A DNA stretch of 64,000 nt. Source: Distichodus sexfasciatus (Eukaryota > Chordata > Actinopteri > Characiformes > Distichodontidae). Below are positions 41,031 to 51,655 of the stretch, in pieces; within the stretch, counting starts at the first letter, position 1; the number at the start of each line of letters is the position of its first letter. The position numbers and the translations under genes were made by a program. Below the pieces are notes generated by a model. It was not told the DNA's origin. It ran no database searches and was given only the letters and a program-made list of their open reading frames with translations. The stretch is from assembly GCA_032718565.1 (NCBI GenBank), contig JAVGVS010000041.1, forward strand, positions 1,121,501 to 1,185,500, given 5' to 3'.

Positions 41031-41345
41031 GGTCCTGGATTTGACCCCCGGGTTGGCTGTAGGGTCTTTCTGTGTGGCGTTTGCATGCTGTCCCCTGTGT
41101 TCGCGTGGCTTTCATCTGGTTGCTCCGTTTTCCTCCCACAGTCCAAAAGCATGCACTGTAGGTTGATTGGTGACTTTAAATTGGCCCCTGTAAAGTGTGA
41201 ATGTGAGTGTGATTGTGCAAGCGTGTGCGCCCTGCGGCGTGTTGCCGCCTGCCGCGAGTGTTGTGCTCGCAGTTCCTGAGATAGGCTCCGGCGCCCCCGC
41301 GACCCCAGTTGGGATTGAGTGGTTCGGATAATGAATGAATAAATG
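41020..41345 (+). mobile_element. SINE family C (DANA/V-SINE-like), head truncated
   Basis: From GGTCCTGGATTTGACCCCCG (B box) through TCTGTGTGGCGTTTGCATGC, CTCCGTTTTCCTCCCACAG and TTAAATTGGCCCCTGTAAAG to GGATAATGAATGAATAAATG. Most of the head is replaced by the family B scrap. Confidence 0.88.
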
Positions 41346-41354
41346 AATGAATGA

Positions 41355-41405
41355 AGCTCTTGGTCCAGAGGTAGAGGTTAGTATCTTAACCACTAGACCG
41401 CCACC
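41355..41405 (-). mobile_element. SINE family B head fragment
   Basis: CTCTTGGTCCAGAGGTAGAGG, TTAACCACTAGACCGCCACC: the reverse complement of the tRNA-Glu-like head. Confidence 0.75.
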
Positions 41406-41975
41406 TCGTTTACTGTTTCAATGGACTTTAATAGGGAATGTGTATACAATAGTGGATGTTCAGCCCCATAAATCTCGGAGGTGGATTTTACCTGCGTGCT
41501 GGACCAATCCTGGGTGAGTGATGGCGCTGCATCAGTCGGGGCTCATTAGCAAGGCTGTCAGTCATGCGGACTCCAGGATTGAGGGATATGTGTGTGTGTG
41601 TGTGTCAGCGTCTCTCTCCCCACCGAATCAATTTACAACACCAAAGCCTCTCTCTGCCCAGACAACACGGCCGCCGTGGTGATTATGAAAAAAAAGAGAA
41701 AGAGAAAATAGAATCCCACTGGCCATTTTCTCTGAAAATGAGACAAGGAAAACGTGTCTGTTGATCAGAGGAAGAAAGAACGGGCAGGTCGTCGTAACGT
41801 GAAAGAAAAATGTATATTTTGGATTGGCATTGAACAGAAACAATGTGGTGTAATAGTTGTTATATTACTTATATATATACATATGATTTTACCTTAATTA
41901 ACATGAGCAGTTATTAAGAATATGGAGACAGTTGAGGCTGGGGAGGCTACTTGCGATGTAGTAAGTGATAGTGTT
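41406..41975. other. unassigned single-copy stretch
   Basis: Short (GT) at 41589-41604. No gene or repeat family recognised. Confidence 0.3.
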
Positions 41976-41979
41976 TCAT

Positions 41980-42028
41980 CCTCTCTCTCTCTCTCTCTCT
42001 TCCTCTCCCTCTCTCTCTCTCTCTCTCT
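41980..42028. repeat. (CT)n microsatellite
   Basis: Two CT blocks separated by TCCTCTCC. Confidence 0.93.
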
Positions 42029-42480
42029 GGGCTGTCTCGGCTTGTTATATATTCTCTTTGAGATGCGGCGTCTGACAGTAGGAAGGCTCCTACTTGATAT
42101 GTGGTGCACACATTAATTTAGTTGTTGGGTTCCTGCAGATGTCAGCACAGTGGTTCATTAACGCTGTTTGTTTTATATAAAAAATAAATAAATAAAAACT
42201 TGATAAAACACACACACACACTTTCACGCACATACATCAAGAAACTCAGTTAGCAGCAAACTGCATAAAGTGCTGAAGACTGCTGGAAAAATGACCGCGC
42301 TGCCAACGGCTGGGGCAGGCTTGTGTTTTACACGCACCAAAATGAACAATGGTTTTGCACTGTTTTGCACAGATCAAGGCTAATGCATGTTGGGTAACAG
42401 TTAACAATGCTATAATAACCATGTAATTATGCCATGCGTTGTATAATTTAATGTGATAACAAATTGATATTCCATTAATG
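42029..42480. other. unassigned spacer
   Basis: Short CA run (42210-42221). No gene. Confidence 0.3.
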
Positions 42481-42481
42481 C

Positions 42482-42800
42482 GGGCGGCACGGTGGCGCAG
42501 TGGTTAGCGCTGTCGCCTCACAGCAAGAGAGTCCTGGGTTCGAGCCCCGGGTCGGCCGTGGGGTCTCTCTGTGTGGAGTTTGCATGCTCTCCCCGTGTTC
42601 AAGTGGGTTTCCTCTGGGCGCTCCGGTTTCCTCCCACAGTCCAAAAGCATGCGATACAGGTTAATTGGCGACTCTAAATTGGCCCCGTAAGGTGTGAATA
42701 TGAGTGTGATTGTGTGAGTGTGTGCCGTGTGGTGTGTTGGCGCCTGCTCAGGGTTGTTCCATGCCTTGTGCCTGGTTCCCAGGTTCCAAGTAGCCAAAAA
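42482..42800 (+). mobile_element. SINE family C (DANA/V-SINE-like), full-length head
   Basis: The reference copy. Head GGGCGGCACGGTGGCGCAG with A box TGGCGCAGTGG (42493-42503), CGCCTCACAGCAAGAGAG, and B box GGGTTCGAGCC (42536-42546). Conserved body GTGTGGAGTTTGCATGCTC, CTCCGGTTTCCTCCCACAG and GGCGACTCTAAATTGG. It ends near GGTGTGTTGGCGCCTGC without the usual TGAATGAA tail. Confidence 0.92.
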
Positions 42801-42819
42801 AACAGACACTGTTCTTACT

Positions 42820-43125
42820 ATTTCTAGTAGTTATAGCTACAGTTTTCATCAGAAAAGGACTGATTTCAAGACTGTGTCAGAATTTACACATCAAACTATG
42901 ACATATCTGAGTAGGGCAGGACGTCCTGAACACAACAACACAAAGTTCTACACACGCACTATAATAACCCTAAAAACAAAGGCAAACGCCCCAAATTCTC
43001 TTAGGGCTGTAAAGGTTAAAAACTGGCATCGGATCGGTACTCAGGATTGACTCACACCCAAAGCCCAAGTATGAGCATCGGTATCGGAACTTAAAAAGTT
43101 GGAGCAGAGCACCCCTAATTACAAT
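42820..43125. mobile_element. hAT-like element fragment (right end)
   Basis: GGCATCGGATCGGTACTCAG, GAGCATCGGTATCGGAAC and AAAAAGTTGGAGCAGAGCAC are the terminal words of a common fish hAT-like family. The left boundary is unclear. Confidence 0.5.
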
Positions 43126-43281
43126 GTAACTACATATTAATAAACACAAGAAACACAACAAAACACTTCATAAATGAGAGATAAGACAGGGCATTGCGGC
43201 TTTGTAGCAGATTCTCATCACATACCGTCTCAATATGTATCTTCCATCCAGGTTTTGCATGGTGTAACAATATGTAGGTAC

Positions 43282-44142
43282 TAGGGCTGGGTATCGTTGC
43301 TGATTTCCTGAATTGATTCGATTCCGATTCACAAGGTCATGATCCGATTCAATTCTCGATTCGATATCGATTTATTTAGAGATTTCTTTGCATCAATACT
43401 AGTTTTGCTTGGTTATAAAATAACTTGTTTTAAAACCGAAGTGTTGCCAAACATCGGCCTTTAGGCCAGACGGTGATTTGAGCGGAGCAGCTTCAGCCAT
43501 GGCTCTATTTGGTTTCAGTTTTGCCGCTCTCGCGTTCTTATAGATCTCCTCTCGCGCTCGCAAGAAGTAGTGCATACACTGCAAAAAATGCCTCTTTAAA
43601 AATGAGAAAAAATTTACTATTTTTGGGAAAAAAATACTTATTTCAAGCAAAATTATCTGCCAGTGCAGCAAGAAAATTGCACTTGCTAAGATTTCTTAAA
43701 ACAAGAAAAAAAATACTCAAAGACTAAGCGTACACAACTTAAATGAAGCAGAATATACTATTTTTTTTCTCCAATTCTCTTGAAACAAGTAAAAACATAA
43801 TTACAGTCTACCTGTTAACACAACTCCTTTACCAATGTAGGTTGTTTTAAGAGACAATTGCTGAAAATTAGTTGTATTACCTAGGTAGGATAACTCAAGA
43901 TAGATTTTCTTGAAACAAGTCAAATAATCTAAACAATATTCAGTCTTACCAAGAAAATAAATCCAAAAAATGGTGTAACAAGATTAAAATGCTGAATTCA
44001 AGCCAATTACACTTGTACAGATTTTTATTTTTTGCAGTGTAGCCGCAGGAAAAGATCGATCCGCGCATTTTTGAACTGATATCGTATTTTTCGAACGAGA
44101 ATCGATATTGATCGGTGAATCGATTTTTTGAACCCAGCCCTA
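43282..44142. mobile_element. hAT-like element, 861 bp, perfect 8-bp TSD
   Basis: Ends TAGGGCTGGGTATCG and its inverse GAACCCAGCCCTA. GTAGGTAC flanks both sides exactly (43274-43281 and 44143-44150), the 8-bp target duplication expected of hAT transposition. The interior has ATTCGATTCC/GAATCGAT words near both ends and no transposase. A smaller MITE (43577-44039) lies inside. Confidence 0.95.
43577..44039. mobile_element. Tc1/mariner-type MITE nested in the hAT-like element
   Basis: CACTGCAAAAAAT at the left and its exact inverse at the right end give perfect 13-bp inverted ends. TA stands on each side (43575-43576, 44040-44041), the duplication made by Tc1/mariner-type insertion. 463 bp, with recurrent TTTCTTGAAACAAGT-type words. 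No coding capacity. Confidence 0.92.
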
Positions 44143-44150
44143 GTAGGTAC

Positions 44151-44335
44151 ATTATAATGATGGTGTTAAAATATTTAAGATTAAAAAGAGCATTAGAGCT
44201 TAAAATTGAGGCATGAACAAATTAATTTGCAGGACAGAGAAGCTGCATGTTTAGTGTGACAGGATTAATTTGAGTTTAGTTTTGATAGAAAACTTTCTGC
44301 TGCAAGAAACTAATTAACAAAATCGAGTTCGACTC
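44151..44335. other. unassigned spacer
   Basis: No feature recognised. Confidence 0.3.
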
Positions 44336-44875
44336 AGAAAGTGACCCCAAGATTCACTAAGCAAACAAGTGAGAGAAAGAAACGACACGGTGGGCTTTCA
44401 TTCCAAAAGATGTCATGCTGTCAGGCCAGGCTGGGCCGCCCCCTCTGTAACCCATGTGTGCCAACCTTTTGCCAAGCTCGCGCCAACAGCCCCGGCCAGC
44501 CCTTTTCCCCTCACCCGGCAGATGCGCCTCCATCCAGCCTGGCAGACAGCTGTCACGATGCCAACGTTCGCGTGAAGACGGAGAGGACGGGGAGAACTGA
44601 TACGGCAGGGTACAAGCTCATGCCGAGATGCCAAATATAGCCGTCCCTTACACGCTCTTATAGAAAAAGACGTGCTCTCCTCTCCTGCTCCGTCACCCCT
44701 GCAGGCTTCTGGAATATTCCAATTGTGTTTCTTGACTCCCATTATCTGGCAAGTGGATGACATGTGCATTGTAATTAGTAGCTGTGGGGTGAACGGGGCT
44801 TCCGTGCACATCGGGGTCGGACTCGGAGAGGATGGAGTCGCTTTCCAAATCTCGGTTTAGTCAAAGATCTCACTT
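44336..44875. promoter_or_regulatory. conserved-looking island 14 with five GCCAA sites
   Basis: GC-rich, repeat-free. GCCAA occurs at 44460, 44471, 44482, 44560 and 44630, all on the plus strand, a spacing that suggests NFI-type half-sites. GGAATATTCCAATTG and GTAATTAGTAGCTG lie downstream. Frames on both strands lack domains. Role inferred. Confidence 0.42.
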
Positions 44876-45037
44876 TTAACCTATTCATGAGTTGCTTTGT
44901 TTATGTCATTTGCTTTTTAAGGCTTTAGCGCATTGCGTACTTTATGTCATGTTTGTATCTTGCAACAAAAAACAAGTAAAACCATAAAAACTGAAGGGGG
45001 GTGAAGTCATTTTCCAAATCTCCGCTTTCCAGTTAAG
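44876..45037. other. unassigned spacer
   Basis: No feature recognised. Confidence 0.3.
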
Positions 45038-45045
45038 CCAGACAC

Positions 45046-45419
45046 TGAGGCTGTGCAATTAATCGAATTTTTATTTCAATTTCAATTTCGGCCCCAAACA
45101 ATCACAAAAATAATGTAATCGACAAAAAACAATTATAATTACAATTGTTTTGCCACATTACGCTCTGCAAGTATACTCATATTTTGTCTTGCATTCCGAA
45201 TGACACACGCACGGGCACTAACACACCTTCTGAAGACTAAACGCACGTGTGTGTTCTGGTGACAGTGTACAGTCTGAGTGGGAAAAGATGGCGGAAGGAG
45301 AAGAGCAGCATCATTTAGTCAGCAAGAAAAGTAAAGTGTAATCGTGTTAAATAATCGCGATTTCAAGACTGACCACATTAATCGTGATTATGTTTTTTTT
45401 CCATAATCGAGCAGCCCTA
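45046..45419. mobile_element. hAT-like element, 374 bp, perfect 8-bp TSD
   Basis: Left end TGAGGCTGTGCAATTAATCG and right end CCATAATCGAGCAGCCCTA, its degraded inverse. CCAGACAC flanks both sides exactly (45038-45045, 45420-45427). The AATCGTGATTATG words are typical of a fish hAT-like family. No coding capacity. Confidence 0.94.
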
Positions 45420-45437
45420 CCAGACACCACAGTTGGA

Positions 45438-45706
45438 CACAGGGGCTGTTGGTGGCGTAGCGATAAGAGAGTTCGCCCTACGACTGGAAGGTTGTTGTTC
45501 AAATCCCAAGACTGGTAAAGGTGTCACTGATGTACTCATGAGCAAGGTACCGCCCCAAGAACTGCTCCCCGGCGGCTGACTATTTTAGCTGCCCACTGCT
45601 CCATCATATATAGGTCAAATGCAGAGGTCACTTTGTTGTGGTGCAGTGTGCTGTGCTGTGGTGTGTTCACAATGACAAATAATCTTTCACTTTCAATCCT
45701 ATTACC
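45438..45706 (+). mobile_element. SINE family A, complete
   Basis: The most complete plus-strand copy: A box TGGCGTAGCGA (45453-45463), B box TTGTTCAAATCC (45495-45506), ACTCATGAGCAAGGTACCG, GCTGCCCACTGCTCC, CAAATGCAGAGGTCAC and tail GTTCACAATGACAAATAATC. It starts about 10 bp after the preceding hAT-like element's target duplication. Confidence 0.92.
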
Positions 45707-45922
45707 CCTTGTAATTCTACAGATCCCTCTGTTTTACAGCGTCTGAAGTATTTTTTTGTCATTTGTTGTTTGTCATTTGCGTTTTAATGCAGTGAGCTTT
45801 TGATTATGGACCCCTATTTTCAACTGTCTAAGTGGACACACGGGGCAGTTGGTGGCGTAACGGTAGGGTGTTTGCCCCGTGATCTGAAGGTTGCAGGAAA
45901 CAGAAACCAGGAACAGAAAAGG

Positions 45923-47040
45923 CAGAGGTGGACAGTAACTAAGTACATTTACTTGAGTACTGTACTTAAGTAGAGTTTTTGAGTATCTGTATTTCACGTG
46001 AGTAGTATTTTATTTGGAAACTTATGACGTCCACTTCACTACATTTTAAAGACAAATACTGTACTTTTTACTTCACTACATTTCTCTCAAGGGTCTCGTT
46101 ACTTGTTACTTTCATATCTGTGGATAAAGTGGATGTTATTCTCCCTTTTCTAAAACGTGATTGGTTGTTTGGCAGGTGACAGTCTATCAGTAATCAGCAG
46201 CGTTACGTCACGCCTGTAGACTGGAACTATAAAACCACGTTCAGACAGTTCTGCCGTTTTCTGTCTTGACTAAAACATTGCTGTTGGAAAGTCATGAAGC
46301 TAGAGTTTTAGAGCTGGGTTTTCAGCAGGTTGGAATGTTGATTTGATGTTGTGAGCTGCATTTACAGCTATTGCACTGTCCTCCTGATTAACATACACAT
46401 ATGTGACCCTTCACAGCAAAACCAGTCGCTTGTTGCAACGGAGGTTTCCGAGAAAAATGACAGTGGAAGGTCTATACTGTAGTGTTGTGAATAAATTTCA
46501 CTGAAAAACTTACCCTTTCCATCCTAAAAACCTGACTTTCTTGAGGTGAGGAATTCAATTCCAGCAGAATGTTAAAAGTTTCTGTTTTGACCGCTCTACT
46601 TCAATATTTACGGTAAATCCACTGGTTGACTAGCGTGAAGATATTTCTCCGGAATCCATCTTCGTCTCCCGAGTTCAGTTAACCTAACGCAGGTAGGCTA
46701 TCCGTGTGGCTGTGAATGCAGCGTAGGCTACCGTAAATGCAAACGTAGCCGCGACCGCACCAAGCGTCTGTGAGTGCTACGGCGATAGTCAACTTCAAAA
46801 GCAGATTTCTCCGTTTCTCACTTGGCGTGACAGGAGAAACCCGACTCCTTTCAATGTTGATATCTCAGTCATATGTCGTCCCATTCATTCCATATAGCTA
46901 TCGTTTTGAAGCTTGATTTATGCTCTTTCACACTTGTTTTACAACAAGTACTTCAGTACTTTAACTTAAGTAAAAATTTGACTGTATGACTTTCACTTGT
47001 ATTGGAGTAACATTTGACTAGTGGTATCTGTACTTTCACT
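45923..47040. mobile_element. hAT-like element inside the SINE
   Basis: CAGAGGTGGACAGTAACTAAG and TTTACTTGAGTACTGTACTT at the left end. The right part is TACTTTAACTTAAGTAAAAAT and GGTATCTGTACTTTCACTT. This is the GTACTTTTACTT-rich fish hAT-like family. The very last bases of the right end seem lost. The element itself is split at about 46402 by another transposon. Confidence 0.8.
46403..46935 (+). mobile_element. MITE family M, copy 1, right end lost, nested
   Basis: Starts GTGACCCTTCACAGC and shares its body with the copies at 52342 and 53969 (GGAGGTTTCCGAGAAAAA, AGTGGAAGGTCTATACT, GGTAGGCTATCCGTGTGG, TTGATATCTCAGTCATATG). It breaks off after GCTCTTTCACAC, before the right inverted end, and hAT-like sequence resumes. 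Confidence 0.85.
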
Positions 47041-47085
47041 TAAAGGTTCCACTGAGCTGGTCATGAGCAAGGTATCGTCCACTCT

Positions 47086-47385
47086 TGCAGTAACACATGA
47101 GTGTTCACCTCTGAATTCGGGACTGGAATCAAACTGAAAGTGTCTTAATGAGCGATTGGACAAATGATGGATGCTTTTTGGATGACTGTTCTTCATATCT
47201 AAAACAAGTAAAATACATTTCATTGAGCTGATTACTGTATTATTCTCATATTAGTGGGTACAATGGGAGAAATTAAGTTCAGCTAATTAATTTAGGAAAT
47301 TACCATTTTTGCCTGTTGGGAAAGAGGTTAAATCTTATGTTCCTTCGTGGGTCAAACAAGGCTAGAATTTGCGAATACAGGCAGA
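47086..47385. other. unassigned spacer
   Basis: No feature recognised. Confidence 0.3.
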
Positions 47386-47388
47386 CAT

Positions 47389-47410
47389 ACACACACACAC
47401 ACACACACAC
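47389..47410. repeat. (CA)11 microsatellite
   Basis: Uninterrupted CA run. Confidence 0.95.
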
Positions 47411-47514
47411 TTACCCGGGCAGGAAAGATTATTGGAATACATGTGAATGTAAGATGAAGAAGGAGAGCGAGTTTGTGTGTGTGTGTTCAATTGTAGGCCT
47501 TGCCTAGACCTAAG

Positions 47515-48060
47515 CAGGGCTGCTCTTATCGATGCCCCTGCAGTGAGCTCCGTGGTGCTGCATGCCGGGGCTAGACTACAGGGACTTCAGATAATGGGAT
47601 GGCGCTGGTACTTAAATCTCAGTGAACCAGAGACGAGCAAGTAATTAGCAGCGCCGATCTGCACTGGAGGTGCTAATCAGACCTAATGCAAGGCTGTTCT
47701 CGACCACGGCTAAACCCAGGGGCCAGAGAAAACGCCCACCCATCCTCCCCCACCCCTCCCTCCCTCCCTTCCTCCTTCAGTGGCACTCTGTAGACAGCAG
47801 CACCACAGTCGGGGCACGCTCGGCCCCTACACCCCGAGTGGGGGGATAGAAGAATAGAATTCTAATTTAGCTGCTGTGTCGAAGGACAAAGATGGAGCTC
47901 TGTCCTGTCATTGAAGGTTCATTAGAGGAACAATAGTGTCCTGGCGATTTCATTAGCAGAGGTTAATAAGCAGGAGTGGGGCAATTCATTACCCAGGACG
48001 CTCTCTGTTGTGGGGAGAGAGGGCCAAGAGGTCGCAGCTTCAGACGATACATGGGACACC
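47515..48060. promoter_or_regulatory. conserved-looking island 15
   Basis: GGTACTTAAATCTCAGTGAACC, GCAAGTAATTAGCAGCGCCG, AGGTGCTAATCAGACC, GAACAATAGTGTCC, GATTTCATTAGCAGAGGTTAA and GCAATTCATTACCCAGGACG. TAAT-type sites are dense. A C-rich patch (47735-47775) splits it. No domain-bearing ORF. Confidence 0.42.
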
Positions 48061-48300
48061 TCCTTCATCCTCTTGTTTAGAGATATATTCACATGGAGAC
48101 GCACAAACACTAACAAAATAGATGTTATATATCAAGGTTTGTCGCAAATTGGCCAATTAGTGGAATTGTGTTTGGTATAAGAGGACGGTACGTCCATGTT
48201 TAGGATGATAATTGGTTGTTTGGGAATCAGCTTGGAACTGAAATTTTGTGCAGCCACAGTTTGATGTATTATTGCGTACAAGATGTCTGAGTTGCAGTGT
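48061..48300. other. unassigned spacer
   Basis: No feature recognised. Confidence 0.3.
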
Positions 48301-48307
48301 TGCCAGA

Positions 48308-48925
48308 ATTTACACCAATCATCCATATCATTACGACCACTGACAGGTGAAGTAAATAAGGCTGTCTACCTGGCTACCATCAAAATTTAAACATTTACAG
48401 AAGTGGTATCTAATAGGCTACCATAACTGCATCACAACACACTCTTGGCAGCTGTGAGATGAAATCAGAGCATGGAGTCCACATGGGCTGAGGACAAAGG
48501 ACTAAGGATGAAGATCTAAATTTTGATGGTTCAGAGCTTGTTCACAACTACAGATCTATGTTCCCAGTCTGCAAGAGTCAGGACCTACCTAATTTGGTTC
48601 ATGTCAGGAAAATTGATGAACTGGTGACAGGGCCACCAAGCTGTGGAAGCTGTGGTTCAGTGATGCACCTGGGGTTATCCAAGGCAACAGAACAGCTACG
48701 AGAGCTGAAATTGCTTAAAATGTGAATGCTCTTTCTGATAGCAAGTTGCCAGAACACACAGTGCATCAAGTTTGTTGTGTATGAGGCATTGTTAGACTCA
48801 TAGGTAGACAAGTACTGCAGACATACAGGTTGTGGCTGATCTGCGTATAGGTCATCTAATGTCATGGAAAATCTTGTCGTTGTTGCCTAACCCTTTATCA
48901 ACGGTCATTTTCTGGCCATGTGAAC
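48308..48925 (+). mobile_element. Tc1/mariner-like relic, internally deleted
   Basis: Left end ATTTACACCAATCATCC..TTACGACCACTGACAGG matches the inverted end of a fish Tc1-like transposon. Transposase relics follow: GGTGACAGGGCCACC, AACAGCTACGAGAGCTGAAAT and CCAGAACACACAGTGCATC. A weak right end is CAACGGTCATTTTCTGGCC. The reading frame is destroyed. Confidence 0.72.
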
Positions 48926-49600
48926 AGTCCGGACCAGCGTTCTTATCTTTGTAGGCCATTCCACAATTAAGTAGACATCATGCAATGTAGGACAAAATGC
49001 ATGAAATCAGACCGAGTCTGAGGTGGCGTGACAGACTGAAAGCATCTCTCACTTTCTTCCAGCTCTTGCTAACACCTCTGACAGCAAAACACCGGTTGTG
49101 AAGAGACTCCTACTCATTTTGGCAACTCGGCTAATTCCCCCAGATGTTCTGGCAAGTGCATTATACACACAGTTAGGACGGTCGGTTTTTCACCACTCCG
49201 ACGCTCCACACCAAGCTCCTGTTATTTTCTTTGTGGGTTAGTGGAGAAAACATGAACAAAATATAATAATAATAATGAACTAAAATAGTGTTGTGGGGGT
49301 TGTGGGAATCAGGACTACTGCTCTATTACAGCAGAGCACAGTTCACGCTAAAGCACGCTTGGTGATTGTGAAATGGGTTTGGCATTTCAGGCCATTTAGC
49401 TTGGAAAAGCTTTTGCTGGGTGAAGAGTTCATCCAAAGCAGATATAATGAGAGTGTGATTTGACATTACTGGGAAATGTAGCAGCTGAAGCGTCATTTGG
49501 TTGGCTGATATGTACATTGTGTCATGAAAGCAGCAATGTTGTTATCAACACTTACGAACAATATGGCATATAAAGAAATTCTAAGTGGTCCTAGAGCGTA
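48926..49600. other. unassigned stretch
   Basis: Mixed sequence. 49015-49260 may be an old element, but I cannot name it. No gene. Confidence 0.3.
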
Positions 49601-49602
49601 TC

Positions 49603-49700
49603 CTTGCAGCACCCTGGGAGGGTACCTTGCTCATGAGTACCTTTACTGGTCCGTGAGTGGAACCAGCGACTTCCCAACTGCTCTGCTACCAACTGCACAT
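49603..49700 (-). mobile_element. SINE family A, head half
   Basis: GCAGCACCCTGGGAGGGTACC, TTGCTCATGAGTACC, GTGGAACCAGCGACTTCCC and CTACCAACTGCACA. Confidence 0.8.
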
Positions 49701-50032
49701 TCGATGAGTAGGTGACAAAGATGATGTGATGGTGAACTGTGAACTGTGATGATGATGGATGGAAGGGAGTGTTGACGGTGATGATGACACGTTGTAGTCT
49801 ACATACATATCTATTTTCATGAACAGATTTTGTATAAAACCACAACTTATACAGCAAGTTTTTTTTAATCAGTAAGTAAACATTTATGTGTTTGTTTCTT
49901 CAAGAAAATCCATTTTTATTTTCTTGGTATTAAGGAAAGAGTTTGTGTAATATAAAGGGGAAATGCCACAGTTCCACTTGAAACAACCCTTTGTAAAAAT
50001 CTACTACATTATCTCTGTCCTCTCTTGAAAGG

Positions 50033-50036
<4 letters not shown>
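49701..50036. other. unassigned, AT-leaning spacer
   Basis: GATGATGATGG-type words at 49748-49790. Otherwise none. Confidence 0.3.

Positions 50037-50038
<2 letters not shown>

Positions 50039-50087
<49 letters not shown>
50039..50087. repeat. (GT)24 microsatellite
   Basis: The longest uninterrupted GT run in the window. Confidence 0.97.
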
Positions 50088-50090
<3 letters not shown>

Positions 50091-50339
50091 AATAATGCAG
50101 ATGCCATTACCATCTCTCTCTCTCTCTTTATATTAGAGACCTGAGAAAGTGATTGTGTGTATGTTATGTCATTTGGCTGATTTAGTCAGATGAGCCTTTG
50201 TAATTTAGTTGTTTTTAAAAACAACAGAGGACAGGCATTAGTATTCTCCCTGGGATCTTTGTGTGTGGAAAGGTTGCTGCGGTTTTACTAGTTGAATATC
50301 AATGATGTGACACACAGACTCACACACCTGTATCCCAAT

Positions 50340-50361
50340 CACACACACACACACACACACT
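50340..50361. repeat. (CA)n microsatellite
   Basis: CA run, 250 bp from the (GT)24. Confidence 0.92.
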
Positions 50362-50514
50362 CAAACACACCCATACAGAGATGGTGCTTGATGGTGACAG
50401 CAAAGTAATAATCTTGCTGTTATCAAAAGTAAACAATAGAAGAAATTTTTAAAAAGATTTTAAATGGCCAGAAAATTTTCAAAAACAAACCAAATGTATT
50501 TTTTGCACACTTAA

Positions 50515-50900
50515 TACTAGGAGTGTGACCAGATCTTAGGTCTTAAGGTTTTGTGATATAAATATGTGACAATATTTCTCGTTGAGGTGAAAAGCCGCTT
50601 GGCAATATAGTTTGGCATTATTTTTGTGCCAAAATTCTGAGAATGCAGCGAAGCAAAATCTGGCATGTGTACGACTCAACTCCACCTTCACGCTCGCTCC
50701 ACTTGCTACCGTGTTATAAATGTGGCCAAAAAGCAGCCAAATGGCTTGAGGAAGCTGATTGGCTGATCTGGTCTCCAAGTCAGGTGTGTAACATGGTTGA
50801 AGTTGATCTAGTGAACAGCAACACACGTGTCCAGTACGACAGCAGAAGCAGCAACAAGAAGACGAGTTGTGTGTTATGTGGAGATGTTGGGTGACAAAAG
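50515..50900. mobile_element. possible hAT-like element fragment
   Basis: GGAGTGTGACCAGATCTTAGG and TGTGATATAAATATGTGAC..ATTTCTCGTTGAGG resemble the terminal region of a fish element. The 83-residue frame downstream matches no family I know. Confidence 0.35.
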
Positions 50901-51655
50901 AACTCTAGTCTAATTGTATCTGTTAATGTTCCTAAATCTGTTGATGTTGCAGGGATTACGCCTCTAACATGTTTAAATCAAGATGTTGATGTTATAATGT
51001 ACAATCTGGATGATAAATGAGATGATTTACACTTCTGGGCACAAGTTAGAAGCCAGATGGCACACACGGTGAAGAGATGCAGGAGGAATCATACGAGAGA
51101 GATCCAGTCACTTCACTAAACACACACACACACTTGTCTTTCAGTTCAGCAGACAGGCCAAAATTCTCACATATGTTTTATCATTGAAGTTTTCTTTTAA
51201 ACAGTGTTAAGATCTCATCTTGACTATCGTCTCTTCTCATGAGCTTGTCCCATTACACCCTCTCATACACTACTCTCATTCACAACATCATCGGCTCAAA
51301 ACCGAAATCTTTCCCTCGTTCTCTACATTAGTCTGTGTGGTGAACAGTAATTAATACAATGCAGGGAACTAGCTATTAATGAATGAAATAAGCCTCATTG
51401 ATGAATTTAATTATACTAGGTATTGTTTCATTGAGGCTTTGTGTATTTTCGAAGAGAGAACGGCGCTCTTGGTGCATTAAGATGCAGTGACAAACTGAAA
51501 AATAAAGTGAAAAAATTAAGTGATAGGTTTCTTTTACACAATATACAGCTGTCAGGCGTTACATGGAGACAAAAGACAAAGTGCAAACAATTCATTCAAA
51601 ATGTTACACCCAAATACCATCATCACATTTGTTTTATCATATTCATTATTTCAGC
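50901..51655. other. unassigned stretch
   Basis: No gene, repeat family or RNA recognised. Confidence 0.3.

Larger units (their letters stand above)
45840..47085 (+). mobile_element. SINE family A split by a hAT-like insertion
   Basis: The head is at 45840-45920 (TTGGTGGCGTAACGGTAGGG, GATCTGAAGGTTGCAGG). The matching continuation resumes at 47041 (AAAGGTTCCACTGAGCTGG, TCATGAGCAAGGTATCGTCC). The join AAAAGG / TAAAGG suggests the decayed remains of a target duplication. Confidence 0.8.

Noticed and set aside
40809..41279. 156-residue plus-strand frame
   Set aside because: It runs through SINE family B and C fragments; the apparent Cys pattern is SINE-derived.
50643..50894. possible zinc-finger (BED-like) transposase fragment
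   Set aside because: CYKCGQK and CVLCGDVG give a Cys-x2-Cys at each end, but spacing and flanking residues do not fit a BED or C2H2 finger.
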